The notes: generated by a model from the sequence alone, not told the origin. 64,000 nucleotides of DNA from Bacillus cereus G9842 (GCF_000021305.1 NC_011772.1:2518001-2582000), one strand, 5' to 3'. Positions 43,025 to 52,037 are shown, numbered from the stretch's first letter. Program-made: numbers and translations.

Positions 43025-44059
43025 GTGGTTGTCGTGATAAAAACAAAAGATGAGATTAATAAAATTGTAAAAGAAATACAAAAGGAAATAGATTTCTCTG
43101 GAGTAGTTTTAGTAAAAAAAGAAAAAAACCTAGTCTATGAAAAAGCATTGGGTTACGCAAACCAAAGTGAATGTATAAGCAATACGATACAAACAAGATT
43201 TGGCATTGCCTCAGGATGTAAAATTTTCACTGCAATTGGCATCTGTCAACTTGTTGAAAAAGGTGTTATTTCTTTTCATACAAAATTAAAAGATTGTCTA
43301 GAGATAAAATTTCCAAACTTTGATGAAGATATTACAATACATCAACTACTAACGCATAGCGCTGGTATACCAGATTATTTTGATGAAAGTATTATGGATA
43401 ACTTCGAAGATCTTTGGAAACAAACACCTATGTATCTATTAAAGAGCTTAAAAGATTTTTTACCATTATTCCAAAACAGTAATATGATGTTTACACCTGG
43501 AAGTAAGTTTCACTACAACAATGCAGGTTTTATCATACTTGGATTAATAATAGAAGAACAGACGGGATTTAAATTTACGGAGTATATAGAAAAGAACATA
43601 TTTAATCCAATTGGTATGAATGATTCTGGCTATTTTTCTTTAGATAGATTACCAAGACATACAGCACTAGGATATATAAAGGATGAAACTAACCAAAATT
43701 GGAGAACAAACGCCTACTCTATACCAATAAAAGGAGGAGCTGATGGAGGTGCATATGTTACTGCACCAGACATGCTGAAATTTTGGGCGGCACTATTTAA
43801 TAATGAAATTTTAGGAAAGGAATATACAAAGTTACTTTTAACTCCCCACATTCAAGTAAATGATAAACAGTCTTACGGCTATGGAATATGGATTGAAACA
43901 CGAGAAAACAAGGTATTCAAATATCATATAATGGGATATGATCCAGGCGTCAGTTTTCGCTCGTCTATATATCCAGAATTAGGAATCACTTTAGTTATTC
44001 CATCGAATAAAGGGGCAGGACCCGAAAAATTAATGACAGAAATAGAAAGAGCTTTTTAA
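43025..44059 (+). CDS. Serine hydrolase, beta-lactamase class C/PBP4* family
   Basis: A 344-residue soluble serine hydrolase. Motifs: SxxK as SGCK in RFGIASGCKIFTAIG (Ser near 61), YxN as YNN in KFHYNNAGFIILG, and a C-terminal HxG-type IMGYDPG. No signal peptide is seen, so it likely acts inside the cell as an esterase or peptidase rather than as a beta-lactamase. Start GTG at 43025 (GGAAAG upstream); GTG at 43034 is an alternative. Confidence 0.88.
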   Translation: MVVVIKTKDEINKIVKEIQKEIDFSGVVLVKKEKNLVYEKALGYANQSECISNTIQTRFGIASGCKIFTAIGICQLVEKGVISFHTKLKDCLEIKFPNFDEDITIHQLLTHSAGIPDYFDESIMDNFEDLWKQTPMYLLKSLKDFLPLFQNSNMMFTPGSKFHYNNAGFIILGLIIEEQTGFKFTEYIEKNIFNPIGMNDSGYFSLDRLPRHTALGYIKDETNQNWRTNAYSIPIKGGADGGAYVTAPDMLKFWAALFNNEILGKEYTKLLLTPHIQVNDKQSYGYGIWIETRENKVFKYHIMGYDPGVSFRSSIYPELGITLVIPSNKGAGPEKLMTEIERAF

Positions 44060-44145
44060 TTATATGGATATTAAAGAAGAGATACAAAAATAATTTAAAC
44101 GGGTTCATGATAGTTTCTATTTTGAAAAATATTTTAGTTAACGAG

Positions 44146-44176
44146 AAACCCTTTATTTAGTAAATAAAGGGTTTTA
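44146..44176. terminator. Terminator of the serine hydrolase gene
   Basis: AAACCCTTTATTT/AAATAAAGGGTTT stem then TATAATTT. Confidence 0.8.
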
Positions 44177-44262
44177 TAATTTCATAAAAATATATACAAT
44201 TATATAGATTTTGGAATTCGAAAACATTACTATATAGTTGTAAATTTTAATTATTCATTCAT

Positions 44263-44916
44263 ATGAAAGGGCGTGTTAGCAATTTGTATATGATCAACGG
44301 TAGTTTGTTTATTATTTTAGGGGTTATTTGTTATTTAATTGTACGTGGAATATTAATTGGTACCAAAAATAAAAAACATGTGATTTGGTGGAAAGAAATA
44401 ATAAGTTTTTTATTCGTGGTCTACATTTGTATGGTTGTTGCAGTAACTTTATTCCCTTTACCAATTGGTTTTCCTTCTAATGTTGAAAATCTGAATCGCT
44501 CGGTCAATATAATACCATTTGCATCAATTATTAAAGACATCAATCAAATTGGTAGTGCTTATGATGGGGATGCCCTGTTTATGATTGGTCTAATTGTAAG
44601 AAATGTAGGCGGGAATATTTTATTATTAATGCCTTTAGGATTTTCAGCACCAATCTTATGGGATAAATATACGAAATTCAAAAATAATATTTTATTAGGA
44701 TTTGCTATATCAGTTAGTATTGAATTGCTACAATTAATTGAGTCTTTATTTAGTGGAGTGGGACGTATTACTGATATTGATGATGTGATCTGTAATGTTA
44801 TAGGTTCTATTGTTGGATATTGTATTTATAATATCTTTTTAAAAGCTATTAATAAATTTAACATTCGATTGTTGGGTAAAACTAATTCTAAAGGTGTGGA
44901 ATTAGTTGATAAATAG
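44263..44916 (+). CDS. VanZ-like membrane protein
   Basis: A 217-residue membrane protein with about five helices and VanZ landmarks: VAVTLFPLPIG, RSVNIIPFASI, NVGGNILLLMPLGFSAPIL and ITDIDDVICNVIGSIVGY. VanZ proteins give low-level teicoplanin or lipoglycopeptide tolerance in some bacteria; the general role is unclear. The ATG at 44263 has no ribosome site; AAAGGG at 44266-44271 would favour TTG at 44284 or ATG at 44290, so the start is uncertain by up to nine residues. Confidence 0.88.
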   Translation: MKGRVSNLYMINGSLFIILGVICYLIVRGILIGTKNKKHVIWWKEIISFLFVVYICMVVAVTLFPLPIGFPSNVENLNRSVNIIPFASIIKDINQIGSAYDGDALFMIGLIVRNVGGNILLLMPLGFSAPILWDKYTKFKNNILLGFAISVSIELLQLIESLFSGVGRITDIDDVICNVIGSIVGYCIYNIFLKAINKFNIRLLGKTNSKGVELVDK

Positions 44917-44935
44917 GAGTTTAAACGAGTTATTA

Positions 44936-44972
44936 AAAGCGTACGAGTAAAAAGTACGTCTTTTTATTTTTA
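44936..44972 (+). terminator. Terminator of the vanZ-like gene
   Basis: AAAGCGTAC/GTACGTCTTT arms and T-rich tail. Confidence 0.65.
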
Positions 44973-45106
44973 TAAATAATGCTTAAGGCTGATGAGAACT
45001 CACATTTTCCATCTTACACTTGAAAGTAGCTATTGTATTTCAATTATGGAATGAAAAGAGGAGAATATAATCTTTAAAGATAAACAAGTTTATAGGAGGA
45101 TTCTAA

Positions 45107-45562
45107 ATGGATATTTTACTTGTTGTTCTTATTATTGTTTTGATGCAAAGTAAAGAACGAAAAGTGAAAATAAACCGTATTTGGCTCATTCCGGCTTTGT
45201 TGTGCTTTGTAACAGTTCAGTCCATTATTCGTATGGGACAAATAACTTTGCTGCAAGGACTACTGTTTTTTGTAATGCTTGGAATTGGCTTAGGTATTGG
45301 AATTATACGGGGGAAAGCTTTAACATTTCGATTAGATAGTGAAACGGGTCATGTACTACGGAAAGGAAATTGGGTAAGTACAATAATTCTTCTTGTTATT
45401 TTAGGAGCAAAAATTATTATTAAACAAAGTATGTTTTCTGGTAGCACGCACCAGACACTAATGGTTGTAACAAATGCCTTTTTATGTATTACATTAGGCA
45501 CCGTAATTAGTAGACGTTATTATATTTGGAAAAAATATAATGAATTAACACAAAAAGCGTAA
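45107..45562 (+). CDS. DUF1453/CcdC-like membrane protein
   Basis: A 151-residue protein with four hydrophobic segments (about 3-14, 24-41, 48-66, 90-108 and a last one near 120-135). The pattern IRGKALTFRLDSETGHVLRKG between helices fits DUF1453 (CcdC) proteins, which are linked to cytochrome c or membrane functions in B. subtilis but not well defined. TATAGGAGGATT precedes the ATG. Ends just before a hairpin that covers the next gene's ribosome site. Confidence 0.75.
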   Translation: MDILLVVLIIVLMQSKERKVKINRIWLIPALLCFVTVQSIIRMGQITLLQGLLFFVMLGIGLGIGIIRGKALTFRLDSETGHVLRKGNWVSTIILLVILGAKIIIKQSMFSGSTHQTLMVVTNAFLCITLGTVISRRYYIWKKYNELTQKA

Positions 45563-45569
45563 ATACATG

Positions 45570-45636
45570 CATCCCTTGTTTAACATTGTTGCGAACGGTA
45601 ATACTAAATAACATTGAACTTTTACAACAAGGGATG
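45570..45636 (+). promoter_or_regulatory. Hairpin covering the DUF3189 ribosome site
   Basis: CATCCCTTGTT (45570-45580) pairs perfectly with AACAAGGGATG (45626-45636), five bases before the ATG at 45642; AAGGGAT in the 3' arm is the ribosome site. No T-run follows. Confidence 0.5.
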
Positions 45637-45641
45637 ATAAT

Positions 45642-46148
45642 ATGATATACATTTACACAGACTTCGGCGGTACACATACAACATCACTAGCTGCAGCATA
45701 TCATTTAAATAAATTACCAACGGATCGTAAGTTAACAAAAGAAGAAATTTTGAATGTAGATTACTTTAATAAATTGAAAACAGAAGATATGGGAAAAATT
45801 ATTTTTCATGGAATAGACGAAAACGGTCATCCTGTATATACGATTGGATGTGGCGCATCAAAAGTTGTTGTACCAGCGATGAAGCATTTAGGAGAAATCT
45901 TGCAAAAACATTATCAAAGTCATGAAAAAATTATTTTTTCTAATACATCACCAACCGTACCTTTACCAATGACTTTTGGTGGTCTGTTTTCTAGAAGGTT
46001 CCATATCGATTTTATTGGCGTACCGTTACTCGTATGGGGAGCAAAAATTTGCTGTGATAATATACAAAGGCTTGTTAGTTATACAAAAGAGGCAGGAAGA
46101 TTAACGAATGATTATGTTGTAATTTTAGATAATGAAACTTTTAAATAG
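45642..46148 (+). CDS. DUF3189 protein
   Basis: A 168-residue cytoplasmic protein beginning MIYIYTDFGGTHTTSLAAAY, a P-loop-like FGGTHTT start, with TIGCGASKVVVPAMKHLGEI in the middle. The pattern matches DUF3189, a spore-former family of unknown role. The ribosome site is enclosed in an 11-bp hairpin. A terminator follows. Confidence 0.82.
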   Translation: MIYIYTDFGGTHTTSLAAAYHLNKLPTDRKLTKEEILNVDYFNKLKTEDMGKIIFHGIDENGHPVYTIGCGASKVVVPAMKHLGEILQKHYQSHEKIIFSNTSPTVPLPMTFGGLFSRRFHIDFIGVPLLVWGAKICCDNIQRLVSYTKEAGRLTNDYVVILDNETFK

Positions 46149-46159
46149 TATATGAATAA

Positions 46160-46196
46160 GAAGAAAATCGAGCAAATTCCTTGATTTTCTTTTTTA
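46160..46196 (+). terminator. Terminator of the DUF3189 gene
   Basis: AAGAAAATC/GATTTTCTT stem then TTTTT. Confidence 0.75.
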
Positions 46197-46348
46197 TTTG
46201 TGGAATAGACAAGAAATAGTCACATTTAATATACATCTACTATAGCCAAAATAATAAAGTCCTGTTACTATTACAGGGATATTCTCTTTTTATAACATAA
46301 ATATATAGAAAAATTAGAAAAGAGGAATTGAATTAAGGGAGGAACAAC

Positions 46349-47155
46349 ATGAAGCGTGTTGCTTGGATTACTGATAGTACAACTGCGAATTTTAAAACAG
46401 AAGGAGATAACTTTGTTATCCCAATCGAAGTTATTATTGATGGAACTTCGTACAAAGATTGTGAAGAAGGTGTACGTGAACGGGTTTATAATGCGTTAAA
46501 CGAAGGTAAAACAGTCACTACTTCACAACCTAATATTGGGGAAATGGTAGAGTTGTTTACAAAATGCAAAGAAGAATATGAAGAAGGATTTGCAGTTGCT
46601 ATTAGCGGAAAAGTAAGTGGAACCTATCAAAATATGAAGTTAGCTGCAGAAATGGCAGGTTTTCCATTAACTGTATTAGACAGTGAAACAACAAGTTATC
46701 CAATGGATGAATTAATTAGAAAAGCGAAATCGTTATACAATGATGGTATGACTTTACAAGATATACACAAAACATTAGTAGATGAAAAAAGAAGACCTTT
46801 TCATGTATTCCCAAAGAGTTTAAAAGGTTTATATGCGAGTGGTCGTGTAAAGGGTATTCAATTTTTACTTGGAAGTTTATTAAGTGTGAACTTAATACTA
46901 GAAGTAAAAGGTGGAGAGCTTTTACTTGAAAAGAAAGTTCGTAAAATCCAAAAATGTCGAGAATATATTAAAAATGAACTTGAAAAAGAATTACCAAAAG
47001 TACTTCATATGTTCCATGCTAACGATAAAGCTGGAGCGGAAGAATGGATTGCAGATATTAAACAAGCATTCCCCGAAATGGATTTCAAATTATATCCATT
47101 ACCAATTTCATTTGCGGTTCATGCAGGTGAGGGAACAATAGCAATTAGTTATTAA
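46349..47155 (+). CDS. DegV-family fatty-acid-binding protein
   Basis: A 268-residue DegV protein. It starts RVAWITDSTTANF (the conserved DST near the N-terminus), has the TSQPNIGE motif (fatty-acid head-group site) and GKVSGTYQNMKLAAEM. DegV/FakB proteins present fatty acids to the FakA kinase for phosphorylation, but no fakA is adjacent. AGGGAGGAAC precedes the ATG. Terminator follows. Confidence 0.92.
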   Translation: MKRVAWITDSTTANFKTEGDNFVIPIEVIIDGTSYKDCEEGVRERVYNALNEGKTVTTSQPNIGEMVELFTKCKEEYEEGFAVAISGKVSGTYQNMKLAAEMAGFPLTVLDSETTSYPMDELIRKAKSLYNDGMTLQDIHKTLVDEKRRPFHVFPKSLKGLYASGRVKGIQFLLGSLLSVNLILEVKGGELLLEKKVRKIQKCREYIKNELEKELPKVLHMFHANDKAGAEEWIADIKQAFPEMDFKLYPLPISFAVHAGEGTIAISY

Positions 47156-47159
47156 AGTA

Positions 47160-47187
47160 AAACCCGTGAATCATTCACGGGTTTTTT
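47160..47187 (+). terminator. Terminator of degV-like gene
   Basis: AACCCGTGAATCATTCACGGGTT near-perfect dyad followed by TTTT. Confidence 0.9.
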
Positions 47188-47201
47188 CAGAGTGTTGGGA
47201 A

Positions 47202-47228
47202 AGACCTTATATACTATAAGGTCTTTTG
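47202..47228 (+). terminator. Second hairpin with T tail
   Basis: GACCTTATA-TAC-TATAAGGTC then TTTTGT, 15 bases after the first terminator; a back-up terminator. Confidence 0.7.
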
Positions 47229-47448
47229 TACCTCTTAAAATGACTTGAATAGCGTTTATTTGAGGTCATTAGGTAGTTAGAGATTGATGACTATCTTTAA
47301 CGAAAAAAGTTGAAGTCATATTTTTAAATGCTAATAAATCAGAATATTCTACCTTTTATTTCTACAGTTACAATCTATTTACATATAAGATTATTAGGAT
47401 TATATTGACAATGAAAGAGAAAACAATAGATGGAAGGGGATGTTTTTT

Positions 47449-47874
47449 ATGTTTAAAAAAGCAGCACTAGGGATTTCATCGTTAGCAATCACAGCGTTCG
47501 TCGGATTAGGGATGGCAACAGAAGCTTCAGCTGGACCAGCAGCACCACTTACTTCACTAAACGTCGTACAAGTAGAGTCTGAGCTGGGCGGAGTAGAAAC
47601 AATTAACCAAAACAGCTTTAGCACAACACGTAACCACGGGGGAAAATACTTATATATTACAACGAAAGAGATGGGATACGGTCAAAATCCGTTTACTAAA
47701 ATGAATGGTTCTAATGTAAAAAGTATTGGATCCACAATAATCGGCGGAAAACCAATCGTTGGCTGGTATTACAAATGGGATGCGTCTGGACATCAACAAG
47801 GAACATTTGAATACCAAAAAACATCTATAAACGCGCCATTTAATACAATGCGTACGTCAATTTATATCCAATAA
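47449..47874 (+). CDS. Secreted DUF4879 (YolA-like) protein
   Basis: A 141-residue preprotein: signal peptide MFKKAALGISSLAITAFVGL with a probable cut after TEASA, then a beta-rich mature domain with VESELGGVETI, TTRNHGGKYLYITTKEMGYG, VGWYYKWDASG and INAPFNTMRTSIYI. This matches my memory of DUF4879, as in SPbeta YolA. Function unknown. The ATG at 47449 has GGAAGGGG at fair distance. Terminator at 47907. Confidence 0.75.
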   Translation: MFKKAALGISSLAITAFVGLGMATEASAGPAAPLTSLNVVQVESELGGVETINQNSFSTTRNHGGKYLYITTKEMGYGQNPFTKMNGSNVKSIGSTIIGGKPIVGWYYKWDASGHQQGTFEYQKTSINAPFNTMRTSIYIQ

Positions 47875-47906
47875 TTTTTGAAAACGTTCGCACATATAGA
47901 ATAGTT

Positions 47907-47937
47907 AAAAAGGTACTTCTAGGAGTACCTTTTTTTG
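47907..47937 (+). terminator. Terminator of the DUF4879 gene
   Basis: AAAAAGGTACT/AGTACCTTTTTTT stem with a short loop. Confidence 0.88.
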
Positions 47938-48378
47938 ATTTGAATCACGTTCATCTATATTTACAATTCCGATTCCATAGCAAGAACACTTCCCATAAAA
48001 CAAAATCCTTAACGTCTATAAAATTTATATGAACGCGTAATACAAGTCCGCTACAGTTAAAGTACGTAACTTTACATATTTCAACTCAATGAAAAAGGAA
48101 GAAACTGCAGTACTTACGCCGCAGTTTTAAATTCATCCATGAACTCACAGTTTTTAGATATATAGACATAAACGTACTACCTGCTACTCTTTTTTAAATT
48201 CAAGATTAAAAAAGAGTAGCTAAACTTATATAAGCTTAGCTTAATGGGTATGTGGCGAAACTTTAAAATTAATTACATCTTTTTCATAGCATAAATAATT
48301 TTGTATAGGCAGATGAAAGGATTTTTTAAAATAATAAAGAAGTATGTATAAACAAATATATAAATGGTAGTGATTAGG
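47938..48378. other. Gap before the MerR-fusion gene
   Basis: No ORF with a ribosome site. AAACTGC (48102-48108)/GCAGTTT (48121-48127) and a perfect 15-bp hairpin GCTACTCTTTTTTAA (48183-48197)/TTAAAAAAGAGTAGC (48206-48220) are present; the latter could terminate on either strand. Confidence 0.5.
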
Positions 48379-49602
48379 ATGAAAATCAGTAAGTTTGCAG
48401 AAGTAAATAATGTAAGTGTAGATACGATTAGACATTATATGGACCTCGGACTCGTTATTCCCGAGAAAAAAGGAAGTCACTATTTTTTTGACGAGTATTG
48501 TCAAAAGGATATAGAACTTATATTAGAGTACAAATGGCTAGGGTTTAGCTTGTATGAAATTAAAGAACTGTTTCTTTATAAAAATTTAGGGAAATCCTTA
48601 GACTATGAAAAGGATAATTTTTATCAATCTTTATTTAAAGTAAAATATGAAAAGATTGAACAAGAAATAAAAACTTTAGAGGAACGAAAATGCAAATTAA
48701 AGGAAGCGTTACATAATTTATCTATAGAAACTGAAATTTCGAGTTCAATTTTAGGGGTAGATTTAAAAGTACTTCATTTATTTAAATGTGTTAAGTGTAA
48801 CGGAAATTTAATTCTTGAAGATGGCATTATTAATAAGAATCAAATTATTGAGGGAAAGTTAATTTGTAATTGTGGTGAAGAATACACGATTATTTCAGGG
48901 GTTTTAACAGCTGGCAACTCAGTGAAAGCGTATGAAAAGAAATCACTTGAAGATTCTATTTCGGATTATATTCATGAAACTGATACTGCTTTTTTGGAAA
49001 ATGTTCAAAGAGGAGGAGAATGGGCGAAAAAGAAACTAATGCAATTAGATTTAAATGAAAAAATACTACTTGATTTAGGGTCTGGTATTGGGTTCTTTTT
49101 ACGAAATATTTATGAAGAACTACCGGAAGAGTGTTTATATATTGCTGTTGATCGAGATTTGAATAAACTTTTACTTTTAAAAGATGTAATTGAGAGAAGA
49201 AATGTGAAAAGAAATATTGTATTTATCTGTGCCGACTTTCTAAACATACCTATTCAGAATAATTCTGTTGATATTGTAATCGATCAATCAGGTACAAGTA
49301 ATTATAGTTTTGAATATGAGGAGTTCTTATTGTGTGAATTAAATTCCCTTTTTAAACACAATTGTTATTTATTAAGTTCATTTATTTTATTTAATAAATT
49401 TAGTATAAATAGCCAAATTGCACCTAGACTCAGAGAGAATTTTACATCTGCAAAAGTAACAAAAGAAATCGAAAATTTACAGTTTCAATCTATTGATGAA
49501 AGTACTTCAAATTATTTGATACGAGGGGGAAGGTACGAGGATTTCTTTGTTCAAGGAGAAGAAATTTATACATATTCATTTTTCGGAAAAAGATGGGGTT
49601 AA
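48379..49602 (+). CDS. MerR-type HTH / zinc-ribbon / SAM methyltransferase fusion
   Basis: A 407-residue three-part protein. Residues 1-70 are a MerR winged helix (MKISKFAEVNNVSVDTIRHY then MDLGLVIPEKKG); about 85-120 is a coiled coil; about 135-170 holds two cysteine pairs (CVKC and CNC); about 225-400 is a class I methyltransferase with motif I LDLGSGIGFFL, an acidic motif II (AVDRD) and ADFLN. The cysteine-pair plus methyltransferase order resembles RlmA/TlrB-type 23S rRNA methyltransferases. It sits 110 bases before an MFS pump gene, with a MerR-like promoter between. Probably a drug-sensing regulator with a methyltransferase-like sensor or a dual enzyme; inference. Confidence 0.85.
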   Translation: MKISKFAEVNNVSVDTIRHYMDLGLVIPEKKGSHYFFDEYCQKDIELILEYKWLGFSLYEIKELFLYKNLGKSLDYEKDNFYQSLFKVKYEKIEQEIKTLEERKCKLKEALHNLSIETEISSSILGVDLKVLHLFKCVKCNGNLILEDGIINKNQIIEGKLICNCGEEYTIISGVLTAGNSVKAYEKKSLEDSISDYIHETDTAFLENVQRGGEWAKKKLMQLDLNEKILLDLGSGIGFFLRNIYEELPEECLYIAVDRDLNKLLLLKDVIERRNVKRNIVFICADFLNIPIQNNSVDIVIDQSGTSNYSFEYEEFLLCELNSLFKHNCYLLSSFILFNKFSINSQIAPRLRENFTSAKVTKEIENLQFQSIDESTSNYLIRGGRYEDFFVQGEEIYTYSFFGKRWG

Positions 49603-49622
49603 CCCCATCTTTTATTTATTTT
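49590..49622 (+). terminator. Terminator overlapping the stop codon of the MerR fusion
   Basis: AAGATGGGG-TTAA-CCCCATCTT, where TAA of the gene is in the loop, followed by TTATTTATTTT. It separates the fusion gene from the MFS promoter. Confidence 0.85.
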
Positions 49623-49660
49623 CCCTTAAAACTTTTCAAATAGTACATATTGCTATTGGG

Positions 49661-49691
49661 TTGACCCAAGAACTTACAATGTACGTAACAC
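49661..49691 (+). promoter_or_regulatory. Possible MerR-type promoter of the MFS gene
   Basis: TTGACC (49661-49666) is followed by 19 bases and TAACAC; the spacer contains the dyad TTAC-AATGTAC-GTAA. A 19-bp spacer with a dyad is the hallmark of promoters activated by MerR proteins. The -10 is weak, so this is tentative. Confidence 0.4.
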
Positions 49692-49714
49692 AAAGTTAGG
49701 CAGGGGGAAAAGTG

Positions 49715-51010
49715 ATGGGAAGTTTACGATTACATATAGAAAATAAAAAAAGCAATCAAGAATTAAGAAATATTAGTTTATATTCAATTGCAAAAACAGT
49801 ATCACTATTTGGTAGCTCTATTTATAGTTTTGCATTAGGATTGTATGTTTTACAAATAACCGGATCTGCGTTAAATTTTGCAATTTCGCTCATATTAGGA
49901 ACGATTCCAATGATTGTTATGAATCCATTTGCCGGTGTCATTGCTGATAAGGTTGATAAAAAGAAACTGGTTATTTGTATGGATTTACTAAGCGGATTAT
50001 TATTAATAACTGTTTATATATTAAGCAGCTATTATGGATTAAACTTATTCATCATTTATACTACTACCTTTCTTATGACAGTATTTACAACGTTTTTTGG
50101 AATAGGATTAGAGGCCGTAAAACCGAATATGGTTACTAAAGAACGGTTAATGAGTATTAATTCTATAAGTAAAATTATCGATTCTATATCTTTAATTTTA
50201 GGGCCTATGTTAGGGGGCATTGTTTTTGCAGTCTTTGATATGAAAACTTTTATAATTATTAACGGTATTTCATTTATCCTTTCGGCTATATCCATATTGT
50301 TTATAAACTTTAAATTGTGCGAGCAAAACATAAATGAGGAATGTTCAATTAGAGAAATTAATTTTATTGAAGATATAAAGGAGGGATACTCTTACTTATT
50401 GGAGCGGAAAAGCTTAAAAAATACTTTTAGTATTTTAATTTCACTTAATTTCTTTTTAGGCTTTGCTGTAACTGTTCCGTTGCCATACATTATTAACACA
50501 GTTCTCAATCTTAGTTCTAAGCAATTTGGTATGATTCAAGGGACTTTTCCGATAGGTATGATAGTTGGTGCAATATTAGTAAAAAAGATAACTGATTGTT
50601 TTTCTTATTCTTATCTATTGAAAAAAATAAGTTTTATGTTGGCAATTTTTATGATAGTTTCAGGAATACCTGTTTTATTTAAATCTATTGTAGTAAATAA
50701 TTTGGTATATGTTACTACGTATTGCATGATTATGTTCTTTTTAGGGTTTATGATAGCACAAATTGATATTCCTTTAATGTATTTCATGCAAAATGAGATT
50801 CCTGAAGAATATAGAGGAAGAGTTCTTAGTATTGGATTAAGCTTAGGTAAAATAATGCAGCCAATAGCACTTGCAATATCAGGACTATTATTAAATTTCA
50901 TTCCAGCCTACACGCTTCCCATTGCAGGGGGGATTGTATTTTTTACTTTGAATAAAATTTTAACAAATAAGTTAAATTTAGAAATTCATTCAAAAGATTA
51001 TAGTGTTTAA
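49715..51010 (+). CDS. MFS efflux transporter (DHA3-type) beside the MerR fusion
   Basis: A 431-residue major facilitator with about 12 helices; loop 2-3 reads GVIADKVDKKKLVICMDLLS, typical of macrolide-efflux-like DHA3 members. GTG at 49712 could also start, but ATG 49715 is well spaced from AGGGGG. The gene follows the MerR/methyltransferase fusion and its own MerR-like promoter, so it is the likely regulated pump. A terminator shared with the convergent gene follows. Confidence 0.9.
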   Translation: MGSLRLHIENKKSNQELRNISLYSIAKTVSLFGSSIYSFALGLYVLQITGSALNFAISLILGTIPMIVMNPFAGVIADKVDKKKLVICMDLLSGLLLITVYILSSYYGLNLFIIYTTTFLMTVFTTFFGIGLEAVKPNMVTKERLMSINSISKIIDSISLILGPMLGGIVFAVFDMKTFIIINGISFILSAISILFINFKLCEQNINEECSIREINFIEDIKEGYSYLLERKSLKNTFSILISLNFFLGFAVTVPLPYIINTVLNLSSKQFGMIQGTFPIGMIVGAILVKKITDCFSYSYLLKKISFMLAIFMIVSGIPVLFKSIVVNNLVYVTTYCMIMFFLGFMIAQIDIPLMYFMQNEIPEEYRGRVLSIGLSLGKIMQPIALAISGLLLNFIPAYTLPIAGGIVFFTLNKILTNKLNLEIHSKDYSV

Positions 51011-51018
51011 CGTAACTT

Positions 51019-51049
51019 AAAAAGCGCAGGATCAGCATCCTGCGCTTTT
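51019..51049. terminator. Bidirectional terminator
   Basis: AAAAGCGCAGGAT/ATCCTGCGCTTTT perfect stem between convergent genes. Confidence 0.92.
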
Positions 51050-51754
51050 CTATCGTAATTCAGCTGTTTTTCTAATAACAATTTTATCAATATCATCTTC
51101 TTCATCACCAATAAATAATCCTCGTTCTTTTAAATACGCTTCAAAATATAAATCAGCTTCAGCGCGTTCATCATATGGCTTTACAGAGAGAACGAAACCT
51201 AATTTGTTTTGTTCTTCTAAATGAGAAGTGGAGATGTAAGCCGGTACATTATGGCGTAAAAAGAGTTCTTTAACCGGAATAATCATATCTTTCATTAATT
51301 TCGTTAGCATACCCATTTCAAACTCGAAATTAAAGCGATCTATACTAGACAAATCAGCGAATACTACACCGATAAAACCTGTATTAAATACTTCTTGATA
51401 TTCTACATCTTCGTCATGGTCGCCGTAAAAATTCTTTTCGATTAAATAATTTACAAAATAAGCAACGCCATCACTTTGTTCAAATGGTTTCGTTGAAAGA
51501 ACAAAACCAATTTTCTTTTGTTTATGTAAATACACACATGACATGTATGCTGAAATGTTATGTTCTTTAAATAAAGCACTTGTTGCTCCAGAGAGACCAT
51601 CTAATACGTGATGAACAATTTGAAGTTTTTTACGAGCGAAATAATAGGATTTCTTTTGTAACTCCAATGTATCAATAAAGACAGAGCCGATAAAGCCTGT
51701 ATTTGAAATAATAGGTGCTTGCTTTTTTCTTCCTCTGCGCTTTAATGGAGCCAT
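51050..51754 (-). CDS. Hypothetical protein with tandem duplicated domain
   Basis: A 234-residue soluble protein made of two copies of a roughly 100-residue domain: ISNTGFIGSVFIDTLELQKK ... KKIGFVLSTKPFEQSDG and VFNTGFIGVVFADLSSIDRF ... NKLGFVLSVKPYDERAE. An Arg/Lys tract (LKRRGRKK) is at the N-terminus. The ATG at 51754 follows GAAGGGA; the longer frame from 51808 is unsupported. I do not recognise the family. Confidence 0.8.
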   Translation of the reverse strand: MAPLKRRGRKKQAPIISNTGFIGSVFIDTLELQKKSYYFARKKLQIVHHVLDGLSGATSALFKEHNISAYMSCVYLHKQKKIGFVLSTKPFEQSDGVAYFVNYLIEKNFYGDHDEDVEYQEVFNTGFIGVVFADLSSIDRFNFEFEMGMLTKLMKDMIIPVKELFLRHNVPAYISTSHLEEQNKLGFVLSVKPYDERAEADLYFEAYLKERGLFIGDEEDDIDKIVIRKTAELR

Positions 51755-51863
51755 TGTTAAAATCATCCCTTCATGTACGTTTAAAATAAAAAGAACATTT
51801 GTTCGCATGTTTATATTTTACTATTAAAACGCTATAAAGTAAAGGGTTTTTGATGAAAATATA

Positions 51864-51892
51864 ACAAAAAAGACACCTTATAAAAGGTGCCT
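51864..51892 (-). terminator. Terminator of the 34-aa gene
   Basis: AGGCACCTT/AAGGTGTCT stem on the minus strand followed by TTTTTTG. Confidence 0.8.
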
Positions 51893-51932
51893 TAAACGCT
51901 GTAAGGAATAGGGTTTATCCTAACTATTTATA

Positions 51933-52037
51933 TTATGATACAGAAACAATCTCTTCTGTATCTTCTACATCTAAATGACAGTCCATAGTACGAACATCTT
52001 GATCTTCATGACTTCCGAAATAAATAGTAATTTTCAT
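51933..52037 (-). CDS. Small acidic protein (34 aa)
   Basis: A 34-residue ORF on the minus strand, ATG at 52037 behind GGAGCG at good spacing, ending VEDTEEIVSVS. Strongly acidic with one Cys and no membrane segment. It has its own terminator downstream, which supports a real gene. No family recognised. Confidence 0.6.
   Translation of the reverse strand: MKITIYFGSHEDQDVRTMDCHLDVEDTEEIVSVS

Noticed and set aside
48241..48504. 87-codon minus-strand ORF over the MerR-fusion start
   Set aside because: Overlaps the MerR domain in antisense and has no ribosome site.
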